DNA of 64,000 nt from Stentor roeselii (lineage: Eukaryota > Ciliophora > Heterotrichea > Heterotrichida > Stentoridae), in contig RSEH01000156.1 of NCBI GenBank assembly GCA_006503475.1, positions 49,366-113,365 on the forward strand, read 5' to 3'. A program made the translations under genes and the position numbers. Each line of letters begins with the position of its first letter. Within the stretch, counting starts at the first letter, position 1. Below are positions 55,941 to 64,000 of the stretch, piece after piece. The notes below the pieces were generated by a model. That model was not told the origin of the DNA and searched no databases. It worked only from the letters and a program-made list of their open reading frames with translations.

Positions 55941-58100
55941 ATGGACCATGAAGTAATTACTTACTTACTCATCGTCAAAGGAATCGTTGTAGGACTCTTT
56001 GTAGGGACTGTCTTTCTTTACTTCCTCAAAAGATATAAACTTGAAATTGATGAAAATCAGAAGGTCCCTGAAGAGTACCTCAGAAGTTTTTCTAATGAAA
56101 AAACTTGGAAAGAACTTCTGGTGAAAATCAAGAAAATTAAACAAGCTGCTAGAGATGAATGTGGAATTATGATTAAAGACTGTCTTTCAGCTTGTACTTT
56201 TATTTCTATTCCTTTACTTGTTACTCTTGGACTTTACTTTAAATTTTGGTTCATTTTGATTATTTTTAAAGTTTCTTGTTTGTGTTTTTTTATCGTTTCT
56301 TGGAGATGTTCGTTGAACTTTTTTAGACTTTTCGGAAAAATCATTTTGAAAAATTTTTCCAGAGAGCGGCCTAAGGAAGGTTTGATGAAAGCAGCGATGT
56401 TCAGTTCGATAAACTTAGTCCTTTACACAAACACGTTGATTTCACTGTCGCTATTAGCGACAGTATGGATGATGAACCGTCACCACCTTGAAGACCTTTA
56501 CAATCACGAGTCCTACACAAGAAACTTCGAGTTTTTATTGACTTTTTCATTATTTGTAGGAGTTTTATCCTTGATTTCCACACTTTACTCAAGTCAATAC
56601 TCGACTTCCGCTGAAATCGTGAGTCATTTGGTATCTTCTGGAAAGTTCAATCTTGAACAATGCGACTCTCGCGACCCTTCAACGATGACGAAACTTTCAG
56701 GGCGAGTCTTTTCATCTGTGACTTCTGATTCAGGCCGTTATTTCTTCACTGTAACCACCTCGAGTCTCACAGGGCTTTTAGTGTTTTCAACAAGTCCTCA
56801 ATTACCAGAACATTCTTATTCTATGTACTTTCCCATCACTCTTTACACTTTAAGCACTTTTGTGTTAATTCCGAGTTTTTTACTGGTTTTCGTCGCTTTT
56901 AGTATGAAGAAAAAATCAAGTATTTTTATTGCGCAGAAAGGATTTTTAATTGTCCATCTTTTAGTTTTGATTTGCTTTCTTTTTGTTTTTTGTGAAAATG
57001 TTTTACCTGCTCAGATCGAATTTTTTGTTGATGGGAAAGTTATTCAAGTCGATCCTCTTGTTGCCTGGTCTTGTCTTGTCGCTGGAGCTGTTCTTGCTTT
57101 GCTTGTCGGACTTTTACTTGAGAAGGTCTTGGAAAATAACTCTGGAAGAGTCGTTGAGGTCTTTGAAAGTTGTAAGACTGGAGAAGGCACTGGAGTCATC
57201 ATGGGACTTGCTTTTGGATTTAAAAATACTTTGGTTATTGTTGCTCTTGTTGCTGGAGTACTTTGTTGGGCTCATTCTCTTGCTGGAGCTTTTGGAGTTT
57301 GGATGTTGGCTGCTGGAAGCTGCTTGAAATTGCAGGTGGCGTATTTGTATTTGTTTGCTAATCGCATGATGCAGGAAAGTAAAAATGTTTGTAGTCTTTT
57401 GCATTTGTCGAGTATTGTGACTGAAAAAATAGGCACAGTAGCTGATATAACAGAAAAAGGAAGCATAGTAGCAGAAGGCATGAAATTAGTTTCAAACTAC
57501 TTGATAAGCATCGCAGGTTTCCTTGTCTATTTAGAAGTGAACAAAACCATAACCCTCAACATATTAAGTCCTCTAGTCCTTTGCGGTGTGATGATAGGAT
57601 GCATGTTTCCCTACGGCTTTTCAGCATTAAACGCCTTATCAGTCATAAACAAATTAAAATCCTTAGAAAAAGAAGTAACTCTTCAATGCTCAGACATAGA
57701 AAAGTTCCAAGAGTACCTCCCAGACTATTCAAAGGTCCAGGACATATGCAGGGCAAAAGTAAAACTTTTTACATCTCTTCAAGCTCTTCTCATCACTTCT
57801 GTCATTCTTATCGGAAAATATTTCATTGGACATCTTTTTGTTAGTTCTTTTTTTGTAGGGTTTTTTATATCTAGTCTCATGATTGAAATTTATTGTCTTA
57901 GCTGCCATTTTGTTTGGGAAGAATGCAAAAAATTGTTTCGTTGGTTCGCTGATCCTTTAGAAGAGTCTTGCAGGAAAACGGGATTTAGTGTTAATGCTAT
58001 TGGAAAGACTTTAAAAAGCTCTTTTGGGGAAAGTCTTGGAATTCTTACTGTTTTTTCTATGATTTTAATTGTGACGGCTCCAGATTATCAGATGTTTTAG
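55941..58100 (+). CDS. Membrane pyrophosphatase-like protein without catalytic aspartates
   Basis: 719 residues with about 15 hydrophobic helices, the size and layout of H+-translocating membrane pyrophosphatase (V-PPase). It aligns along its length: residues 219-266 (STSAEIVSHLVSS, then DPSTMTKLSGRVFSSVTSD) replace the V-PPase segment DVGADLVGKVE...DDPRNPATIADNVGDNVGD; RVVEVFESCKTGEGTGVIMG replaces VxEVAxxxxTGxATNIIxGL; the ADITEKGSIVAEG part matches the helix around the lysine/K+ site (GNTTAAIGKG); ALNALSVINKLKSLEKEV and PDYSKVQDICRAK match further elements; and the end WEECKKLFRWFAD...GKTLKSSFGESLGIL matches WDNAKKYIE...GDPFKDTSGPSLNIL. The Asp residues that bind Mg-PPi and water in the known enzymes are lost in all three acidic segments. 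It is likely to be a non-enzymatic membrane protein. Confidence 0.75.
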   Translation: MDHEVITYLLIVKGIVVGLFVGTVFLYFLKRYKLEIDENQKVPEEYLRSFSNEKTWKELLVKIKKIKQAARDECGIMIKDCLSACTFISIPLLVTLGLYFKFWFILIIFKVSCLCFFIVSWRCSLNFFRLFGKIILKNFSRERPKEGLMKAAMFSSINLVLYTNTLISLSLLATVWMMNRHHLEDLYNHESYTRNFEFLLTFSLFVGVLSLISTLYSSQYSTSAEIVSHLVSSGKFNLEQCDSRDPSTMTKLSGRVFSSVTSDSGRYFFTVTTSSLTGLLVFSTSPQLPEHSYSMYFPITLYTLSTFVLIPSFLLVFVAFSMKKKSSIFIAQKGFLIVHLLVLICFLFVFCENVLPAQIEFFVDGKVIQVDPLVAWSCLVAGAVLALLVGLLLEKVLENNSGRVVEVFESCKTGEGTGVIMGLAFGFKNTLVIVALVAGVLCWAHSLAGAFGVWMLAAGSCLKLQVAYLYLFANRMMQESKNVCSLLHLSSIVTEKIGTVADITEKGSIVAEGMKLVSNYLISIAGFLVYLEVNKTITLNILSPLVLCGVMIGCMFPYGFSALNALSVINKLKSLEKEVTLQCSDIEKFQEYLPDYSKVQDICRAKVKLFTSLQALLITSVILIGKYFIGHLFVSSFFVGFFISSLMIEIYCLSCHFVWEECKKLFRWFADPLEESCRKTGFSVNAIGKTLKSSFGESLGILTVFSMILIVTAPDYQMF

Positions 58101-58138
58101 TAGAATTAGAAGGTTGATTAGATTAATTAGGGTTGTGT

Positions 58139-59422
58139 TCAAGGCTTGGTTAAACGTTTTTTCTTTAAGGATGTTCTTTTTCCTGTTTTTGGTTCGAGAT
58201 CTCGCTTGATGAGACTCACGAAAGCGTTGATACTGTCAATTGAACCTATGTCTCCGAAGCTTGTTCCAAAGGTTTTTAGGTATTCATCATAAGAGCTTTC
58301 ACAATTAATCATTTCAAGACTAAAAGGTTCAGTTTGTACCACTTTATCCTCCCGTTTCGGTTTAGCACTAAAATCCTCAGCAGAGTCAATCAAACTAGCA
58401 ACAGATTGCAAAACAATCAACTGCCTAACTTTCTCTTTTTCAGTATCTTCAATAAGCGAATCAAATCCATCCAATAATTTTTTCATATTCATCAAATCTT
58501 TAACACGATTATCAAATTTCAACAAATTTTTCATTTCATTTTTTTTCGCAAGGAGTTCAGCCTTTGCATTTTCAAGTTCATCCTGAATTTTTCCAATATT
58601 TTCCTTTAACTTCTCATTTTCAGTAACAAGCATTTGAACCTGGGCTTCATTTTTTTTTACAAATTCATGAAATTCTTCTTGTTTTTTATGGAAAACTTCT
58701 CGATTTTGCTTATGAATGATTTCATTAAATTCGCTGATAAGAAAAAAGTGAGTATAAAACGCGTTATCAAAGATTCGAATGATGATTCTCCAAAGAATCT
58801 CTAAAACCTCAGCAGCAGATGTTTGATGAAAAGACTTGAGAATTCTGATGATTTCTCTTATATAAGAGTTTAAAGTTCGAAAGTGCATCAAAACATCATT
58901 TTCATCAGTTTTCGAAGTTTTGTCTACTTTTTCAAGATGTTCCTTGAGCTCCATCAAGACGCCATCAACGTTGCCGACATGAAATTCATTACTTTTCGAG
59001 ATTTTAAAGTTCATTAACAACAATTCTTTCAACTGGCTGAAGACTGTCAGTTTATTCAAGAAAAAATTCACATTTTGCTCTTCTTCTTCGTACCTTGAGT
59101 CTAAAAAAGACTGAATTTTTTCATGAGATTCGATGTTTGCCACTTTAGGGATTTTTGGGTCTTGCTGCACTTTTCCTTTCCATAAACGTTCAGAGATAAT
59201 ATCTTGCATCGCTTTTTTATCTATTTGAAGTCTGTCAATTTTTTCAATGTCTTTCTGGTAGTACCGGTTAGGACGGGTTATTATTCTTAAGGACTTGTTG
59301 TATTTTGCTTTCACGCTGCGGAAAGAGTCAAGAATGTCAGGACCTGCGAGGATCGGCGAAAATCCTGAAAATTTTTCAAGACTTTTAAGAGATTTTAATG
59401 TTCTTTTGCTGAGGTCGCTCAT
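58139..59422 (-). CDS. Coiled-coil protein, 427 aa
   Basis: ATG 59422 to stop 58139. The first 130 residues are basic with mixed helices; residues about 130-250 are helical and less charged (EVLEILWRIIIRIFDNAFYT); residues 245-330 are a long coiled coil (KENIGKIQDELENAKAELLA). The C-terminal 80 residues are acidic, then end in a basic tail (KKKRLTKP). No domain with a known name is seen. Convergent with the pyrophosphatase-like gene with 38 bp between. Confidence 0.7.
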   Translation of the reverse strand: MSDLSKRTLKSLKSLEKFSGFSPILAGPDILDSFRSVKAKYNKSLRIITRPNRYYQKDIEKIDRLQIDKKAMQDIISERLWKGKVQQDPKIPKVANIESHEKIQSFLDSRYEEEEQNVNFFLNKLTVFSQLKELLLMNFKISKSNEFHVGNVDGVLMELKEHLEKVDKTSKTDENDVLMHFRTLNSYIREIIRILKSFHQTSAAEVLEILWRIIIRIFDNAFYTHFFLISEFNEIIHKQNREVFHKKQEEFHEFVKKNEAQVQMLVTENEKLKENIGKIQDELENAKAELLAKKNEMKNLLKFDNRVKDLMNMKKLLDGFDSLIEDTEKEKVRQLIVLQSVASLIDSAEDFSAKPKREDKVVQTEPFSLEMINCESSYDEYLKTFGTSFGDIGSIDSINAFVSLIKRDLEPKTGKRTSLKKKRLTKP

Positions 59423-59547
59423 TGGATTATAAAAATGAGAGTTTTTAAGTTTTTAAGTTTTTTGGAATTTTTGGATGAACTCTAAAAAATTTTTTATTCT
59501 AAGAACAATTTGAGTTTTTCAGTATTAATCTTTCACCTCTGATAATC

Positions 59548-60270
59548 ATGGAGGAGCAAAAAGAATCCAAAGAAGCGAAAGAACTTCAGCTTCATCATCA
59601 AAAAGCTGAGGCGAAAGTTCAAAGCTTGCCTCCAGAAGAAAGAGCCCAGTTTTCATCACTTCTCTCTCTTCAATCAAATTACAACTCTCTTTACTTATCA
59701 TTCGTAAAAGATTTAAAATCACTTGAGCAGTCATACGAGGTTCAATACTGTTCAATCAACAGTCAAAGAGCAGAGCATCTAAAGACCTTCCGAGGGTTTT
59801 GGCTGAAAGTAATGAAAAACAGTCCTCTTTGTTCGTCTCTTCTCTACGAAAAGGACTATAAGGCTTTGGAGTACCTGATGGACATCAAATGTTTGACTGA
59901 TCCTGACTCCGACAACTTCGCGATTGAGTTTTTCTTTGACGAAAACCCTTACTTTGAAAATTCGGTCTTGAGAAAAAAGTACATCATGGCTAATGAAGAT
60001 GTGATGGAAAAAGGCCTTGGGACTGATATTTTGTGGAAGGGGTCTTTTGAGCAGGAGTGGAAAAATGATAGTGGAAGCTTTTTTAAGTACTTTAAAACTA
60101 TCAATATGCCAACACCTGCTGAACTCGAAGGACTTGCTGAGGAGGATGAACAGGAGTTGGTTGAAAACGTGGAACAGGATTATGATATTGGATGTGAGTT
60201 TAAGGATGAAATTGTTCCTAATGCTATTTTGCATTATTTTGGATCGGATTACGACTCGGATAAGGAATAA
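59548..60270 (+). CDS. NAP-family histone chaperone
   Basis: 240 residues. Residues about 25-75 form the long dimerisation helix of the NAP family (LSLQSNYNSLYLSFVKDLKS, LEQSYEVQYCSIN). Residues 80-215 hold the earmuff fold: GFWLKVMKNSPLCSSLLYEK (family GFWLxxLxNhxxxxxxIxxxD), LEYLMDIKC, AIEFFFDENPYFENSVLRKK (family LxFxFxxNPYFxNxxLxKxY), FFKYF. The C-terminus is acidic (EEDEQELVENVEQ, then a DYDSDKE end), as expected. NAP proteins shuttle H2A-H2B and help nucleosome assembly; the short form suits a NAP1/SET-like protein. Start ATG 59548. Confidence 0.88.
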   Translation: MEEQKESKEAKELQLHHQKAEAKVQSLPPEERAQFSSLLSLQSNYNSLYLSFVKDLKSLEQSYEVQYCSINSQRAEHLKTFRGFWLKVMKNSPLCSSLLYEKDYKALEYLMDIKCLTDPDSDNFAIEFFFDENPYFENSVLRKKYIMANEDVMEKGLGTDILWKGSFEQEWKNDSGSFFKYFKTINMPTPAELEGLAEEDEQELVENVEQDYDIGCEFKDEIVPNAILHYFGSDYDSDKE

Positions 60271-60335
60271 GATTTAAGTTATTTGTTTTAACTGTGGTTT
60301 TTCTCCATTGATTTTTTTTTTCTCGATTTACATAA

Positions 60336-61784
60336 ATGGGCTGTTGTCACGATAAAAATTCAAAATTGGAGCAAGAAACTGACCTGTCCTCATCACGTAA
60401 CTTCAAACGTTCAACCTCCCTAATCGAGAACATAAAACGTCAGTACAAATTCAAAGAAAAGTTAAACCAAGGAGGTTACTCAGTAGTCTACTCAGCAGAA
60501 AACATAAACTCAGGTGAAACCCGTGCAGTGAAATGCATTCCAATATCATCAGCAGCTCCAGAGAAGATAAAACTTCTCACAGAAGAAATTCTAATCCTTC
60601 AAGAGTTAGACCATCCAAACATTCTGCAGATTCTGGACGTTTTCCAAGATCGTCAGTTTATTTACATAGTAACCGAGCAATGCCGAGGAGGAGAGCTTTT
60701 TGACCGAATTCTTGAAAAAGGTCATTTTTCTGAGACCCAGGCAGCAAGTTACATGCTTCAAATGGTTTCAGCTGTGAATTATCTTCACTCGAAAAAGATC
60801 ATGCATCGTGATTTGAAGCCTGAAAACATGATGTTCGAAACGAAAGACTTTGAAAGCAACTTGAAACTTATTGACTTTGGAAGCTCCAAACATTTCATTG
60901 ACGGACTTCCTACTGCTGAAAGGCTGGGCTCTGCTTATTACATTGCACCTGAGGTACTTGCCGGACACTATGATCAGAAATGTGACGTTTGGAGCTTAGG
61001 AGTTATTTTACATATACTTCTCTCAGGATTTCCTCCATTTGCAGGGAATAACGACTATGAAATCTTTCATAATATTCAGTACTCGGAAGTCTCTTTCACT
61101 GACCGCTGCTGGTCAAAAGTCTCTAAAGAAGCTGTTGATTTAATCAAGATCATGCTACAGAAAAACCCTTTAGATAGACCTACTGCTGCTTGGGTCTTTC
61201 AAAGCCCTTGGCTTCAGAAGTTTCGGAAAAATTTACTACCTGATGCTTTGTTTTCTTCTGCAACTCTTTCAAATTTAAGTCAGTTTTCAGTCAGTAGCAA
61301 ACTTATGAAGGCTTCTCTTAATTTTATTGCTAAGCATCTTATGACTGGCGAAGAAGTGGAAAATATTCGAAAGTTGTTTGAAAAAATTGATAAAAATGGA
61401 GATGGTATTTTAAATTCGGAAGAAATTCAAGAAGCTCTTAAAAATTGTCCTGGAGATTTGTTGTTGAATGTGGAGAATATTATGAAAAAAGTACAGGAAG
61501 ATACGGATGGAGGAATCAGGTATTCTGAGTTTTTAACTGCTGCTATTGATTGGGATAAGGAACTTTCTAGGGATAGACTGAAAAAAGCTTTTATGGAATT
61601 TGATAAGGATGGAAATGGCTCGATTTCTATTGATGAACTTATGAAAACTCTTGGAGGGCAACAGGAGCAGGCACATATTTTTATTCAGATGATGAAAGAA
61701 GCTGACTTTGATGGCAACGGCGAAATCGACCTAGAAGAGTTCTGTACCTTCATGTTGCAACGGAAATACATAAAATCACTTTAA
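60336..61784 (+). CDS. Calcium-dependent protein kinase (CDPK) 1 of a tandem pair
   Basis: 482 residues. N-terminus MGCCHDKNSK predicts N-myristoylation at Gly2 with palmitoylation at Cys3/4, so it should sit at a membrane. Residues about 37-295 are the kinase: glycine loop LNQGGYSVVYSA, VK in AVKCI, HRDLKPENMM, DFGSSK, APE. An autoinhibitory junction follows (about 300-335). Four EF-hands: DKNGDGILNSEE, a second loop QEDTDGGIRYSE, DKDGNGSISIDE and DFDGNGEIDLEE. In the second EF-hand the first ligand is Gln instead of Asp, so it may bind Ca2+ weakly. CDPKs, known from plants and alveolates, phosphorylate Ser/Thr when Ca2+ rises. Start ATG in CATAAATGG. The stop is followed after 3 bp by the next CDPK. 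Confidence 0.95.
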   Translation: MGCCHDKNSKLEQETDLSSSRNFKRSTSLIENIKRQYKFKEKLNQGGYSVVYSAENINSGETRAVKCIPISSAAPEKIKLLTEEILILQELDHPNILQILDVFQDRQFIYIVTEQCRGGELFDRILEKGHFSETQAASYMLQMVSAVNYLHSKKIMHRDLKPENMMFETKDFESNLKLIDFGSSKHFIDGLPTAERLGSAYYIAPEVLAGHYDQKCDVWSLGVILHILLSGFPPFAGNNDYEIFHNIQYSEVSFTDRCWSKVSKEAVDLIKIMLQKNPLDRPTAAWVFQSPWLQKFRKNLLPDALFSSATLSNLSQFSVSSKLMKASLNFIAKHLMTGEEVENIRKLFEKIDKNGDGILNSEEIQEALKNCPGDLLLNVENIMKKVQEDTDGGIRYSEFLTAAIDWDKELSRDRLKKAFMEFDKDGNGSISIDELMKTLGGQQEQAHIFIQMMKEADFDGNGEIDLEEFCTFMLQRKYIKSL

Positions 61785-61787
61785 TAA

Positions 61788-63251
61788 ATGGGATCCTGCA
61801 CATCATCCAAGAAAGAAACTCCAAAAGCAGAAACCACATCAAACAGCACAATCTCGAAAGAGCCCACGATTTCCGTAAGAACTGAAAACATCCGTCTATT
61901 CTACGAGATCCGTGAAAAAATCGCTGAAGGTGGTTTCGGAGCAGTATACTCTGCAGTTCACCTAAAGACCAACAAGCCAAGAGCCATTAAAGTCGTAAAA
62001 GTTGTTGGCATGCAAGTTGAAAACGTCAACGTTTTGCTTCGAGAAGCAAATATTCTAAAGTCAACAGACCATCCAAATATTTTAAAGATTTACGAAGTCT
62101 TCAGAGACAAATGCAACGTTTACTTCGTGACTGAACTTCTAAAAGGCGGAGAACTTTTCGACAGAATCGTGAAAAAAGGTGCATTGTCTGAAAACCAAGC
62201 AGCGAACTACATGCTTCAGATGGTTTCAGCAGTGGTTCACATGCATTCACTTCATATCGTTCATCGCGATTTGAAACCTGAGAACATTTTATTTGAAAGT
62301 CGAAAAGATGACGCAAGTCTTAAAATCATTGACTTCGGCACTTGTCGTAACTTTATAAAAAACTCGCCAATGCAAGAAAGAATTGGAAGTTCTTACTACA
62401 TGGCTCCTGAGGTAATCACAGGGAATTACTCTGAAAAATGTGACATCTGGAGCCTTGGCGTTATTCTTTACATCCTCCTTGCAGGTTTCCCTCCGTTCTC
62501 TGGAGCCACTGACCGTGAAATTCTTTTAAACGTCGTAAGAGGCAATTTGAAATTTGATTCTAAGTGTTGGGCTAACGTGTCTCCTGAAGCCATTCAACTG
62601 ATAAAAAAAATGCTGACCACTAAGCAAGTTGATCGTCCTACTGCTGCTCAAGTCTTTCAAAATCACTGGCTTCAGTCACATGCGAAGGGAGAAGCTCCAG
62701 ATCATGACTTGGCGAAAAAGTCTTTGGCAAATTTAGCAAATTTCAATATTTCTAACAATTTGTTAAGAGTCACTTTAGAGTTCATCGCAAATGAACTGGT
62801 TCCTGAAGACGAAATGAAAAATATTCAAAAGATTTTTAAAAAGATTGATAAAGACGGTGATGGTTTTTTAAGTCGACAGGAGATTGAAGAGGCACTTGTT
62901 GAATTCCCTGGAATTTTTACTGTGGGTGTTAATGAAGTGCTGAAAAAAGTAGATGTTGATGGAAATGGACAGATTAATTATTCTGAGTTTTTGACTTCGG
63001 CTTTAGACTGGGAAACTCATTTTTCTAATGAAAAACTTAGAGCGGCTTTTAAACAGTTTGATAAGGACGGAAATGGAACTTTGTCTATTGAGGAACTTTA
63101 TCAGGCACTTGGAGGGAATCAGGGGCAAAACTTGAGGTTTTTGGAGATGCTGAAAGAAGCTGATACTAACGGTGATAATGAGATTGATATTCAGGAGTTT
63201 ATTGCTTTTATGAGAAAGGCGAAACAACAGGGATTTGAGGATCAGGAATAG
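61788..63251 (+). CDS. Calcium-dependent protein kinase (CDPK) 2 of a tandem pair
   Basis: 487 residues. N-terminus MGSCTSSKKE again predicts myristoylation with a palmitoylated cysteine at position 4. Kinase residues about 40-300: IAEGGFGAVYSAV, AIKVVKV, HRDLKPENILF, DFGTCRNF, APEVITGNYSEKCDIW. EF-hands: DKDGDGFLSRQE, DVDGNGQINYSE, DKDGNGTLSIEE and DTNGDNEIDIQE; in the fourth the invariant glycine (position 6) is Asn. It is the closest paralogue of the preceding kinase: both share nearly identical segments such as NYMLQMVSAV. The ATG begins 3 bp after the stop of the first kinase (TTTAATAAATGG). No ribosomal operon logic exists in this lineage, so either they are separately transcribed with overlapping signals or the pair shares a transcript. 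Confidence 0.95.
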   Translation: MGSCTSSKKETPKAETTSNSTISKEPTISVRTENIRLFYEIREKIAEGGFGAVYSAVHLKTNKPRAIKVVKVVGMQVENVNVLLREANILKSTDHPNILKIYEVFRDKCNVYFVTELLKGGELFDRIVKKGALSENQAANYMLQMVSAVVHMHSLHIVHRDLKPENILFESRKDDASLKIIDFGTCRNFIKNSPMQERIGSSYYMAPEVITGNYSEKCDIWSLGVILYILLAGFPPFSGATDREILLNVVRGNLKFDSKCWANVSPEAIQLIKKMLTTKQVDRPTAAQVFQNHWLQSHAKGEAPDHDLAKKSLANLANFNISNNLLRVTLEFIANELVPEDEMKNIQKIFKKIDKDGDGFLSRQEIEEALVEFPGIFTVGVNEVLKKVDVDGNGQINYSEFLTSALDWETHFSNEKLRAAFKQFDKDGNGTLSIEELYQALGGNQGQNLRFLEMLKEADTNGDNEIDIQEFIAFMRKAKQQGFEDQE

Positions 63252-63294
63252 ATTAGTTATGGATAGTTAATGTCTAATATAGATGGCGATATAA

Positions 63295-63507
63295 ATGAAC
63301 GAGTCTTATCTTCGACATCATCAAGAATTGCTTCAAGAAGATTTATCTCGAAGTAATAATGACGAGAACCAGAACTCTCCTCATAGACCTGCCAGGTTCA
63401 TGATGAGAAATGAAGGCGACAATTTAACACCTACTCAAACAAGAAGCCCTTTACAGGCCCTTCAAGAGTCTCCGGAAGGTTACCTGTACCAAATAATTAA
63501 CTATTAA
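63295..63507 (+). CDS. Hypothetical small polar protein, 70 aa
   Basis: ATG 63295 (context ATATAAATGA) to TAA 63505-63507. Rich in Asn, Gln, Ser, Pro and charged residues; disordered, with a helical start (HHQELLQEDLSRSN). No domain. Its last four bases, TTAA, are also the end of the gene on the other strand. The intact frame, start context and tight fit between neighbours suggest a real small gene. Confidence 0.55.
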   Translation: MNESYLRHHQELLQEDLSRSNNDENQNSPHRPARFMMRNEGDNLTPTQTRSPLQALQESPEGYLYQIINY

Positions 63508-64000
63508 TATTCAAGAATAGTTTTAATATCTTCGTAAATACTTTCGTTTGAGTGAAATTTTTCAGAGGCATTTGTTTCAGTTTTCTCATCATTTTTTAAT
63601 TTTTTTTCATATTTTGACCTTTTGCTGTATTTTGGATTCTCTTGTAACAAATCATCGAGTTCTGGAAAATGATCTCTGATGAATTGTCTATCTAATTCGC
63701 TGTCAAAACCGGCAAGATAAATTTTACTTTTGAACTGGCTGGTAAACACAAAACTCATCAGCACTTTTTGGACTTCCTCTGCAGTTCTTTTCATAATTTC
63801 GTCATATACCCCATCAACAGCAAAGTGTCTTTGCCAAGTATACCTTTTCAAAGTCTCTAAAAACACTTCCCCTCCCACAACAATCTTAGAAAAATCCCTA
63901 GCAGTAGCAGAAAACTGTACTTTTACAAGTATTCCATTTTGAAAAACTTTAACCCAAAGTAAAAAATCTTGTCTCTTCGAAATAAAATCACTTTGAAAAA
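63504..64000 (-). CDS. Uncharacterised protein, N-terminus beyond the right edge
   Basis: The minus-strand frame is open from the edge (64000) to TAA at 63504-63506, about 165 codons. An internal GTG at 63878 is not the start; the frame continues upstream (WVKVFQNGILVKVQFSATAR). The visible part has a beta-rich half (QFSATARDFSKIVVGGEVFL), then helices (DEIMKRTAEEVQKVLMSFVF, FDSELDRQFIRDHFPELDDL), and an acidic/basic tail. No family is recognised. No intron consensus is needed in the visible part. Confidence 0.75.
   Translation of the reverse strand, partial: FQSDFISKRQDFLLWVKVFQNGILVKVQFSATARDFSKIVVGGEVFLETLKRYTWQRHFAVDGVYDEIMKRTAEEVQKVLMSFVFTSQFKSKIYLAGFDSELDRQFIRDHFPELDDLLQENPKYSKRSKYEKKLKNDEKTETNASEKFHSNESIYEDIKTILEY

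Noticed and set aside
1-64000. Possible CRISPR array, prokaryotic operon or phage content
   Set aside because: Introns, standard eukaryotic families (importin, CDPK, VPS13, PP4R3) and the absence of ribosome-binding sites show nuclear eukaryotic DNA; no spaced repeats of CRISPR type are present.

Overview
This window is eukaryotic nuclear DNA, most probably macronuclear, from a heterotrich ciliate; Stentor is the best fit. It is AT-rich and very gene-dense. It uses the standard code: TAA, TAG and TGA all end conserved proteins. Six introns of exactly 15 nt (GTA...AG) can be read where they interrupt otherwise continuous proteins. The combination of 15-nt introns, the standard code and ciliate-type expansions (calcium-dependent kinases, membrane-bound phosphodiesterase, many ciliary coiled-coil proteins) points to Stentor rather than Paramecium, Tetrahymena or Blepharisma. 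The species is inferred, not proven.

Layout. 1-2645: a large extracellular-type protein on the minus strand that runs off the left edge. 2646-4433: about 1.8 kb without an intact gene but with decayed coding fragments. 4434-27786: a dense block with a Jupiter-like microtubule protein, an inactive-looking NIF/FCP1 domain protein, a membrane cyclic-nucleotide phosphodiesterase, a CYB5D1-like ciliary protein, a Ttd14-like ATPase, coiled-coil proteins, a CAP-domain protein, a WD40/TRP-like channel fusion, a PX/F-box/LRR/FYVE protein, Ubc13, a PP4 regulatory subunit 3, an AGTRAP-like membrane protein and eIF3j. 27873-46714: a VPS13-type lipid-transfer protein, a cyclin-Y-like protein, coiled-coil proteins, a MARCH-type ligase, a divergent actin, a casein kinase 1 with a CaaX end, a Hop2 homologue with a charged N-terminal extension, and another coiled-coil protein.

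46715-52942 is a looser, AT-rich island with three intact tandem paralogues of an uncharacterised, probably mitochondrial family, flanked by two decayed copies. 52943-64000 is dense again: importin-alpha-like protein, a 19-bp minisatellite, a mitochondrial calcium uniporter (MCU) gene head to head (7 bp apart) with a membrane pyrophosphatase-like protein that lacks the catalytic aspartates, a NAP-family histone chaperone, two tandem CDPKs separated by 3 bp, and a partial gene at the right edge.

The genes are mostly unrelated housekeeping, ciliary and signalling functions; there is no operon logic. The most unusual items are a series of apparent pseudoenzymes or active-site-altered proteins (pyrophosphatase, NIF phosphatase, actin), two unusual multidomain fusions, the tandem family with its decayed flanking copies, and extreme compaction (CDS gaps of 0, 3 and 7 bp and one 4-bp overlap of stop codons).
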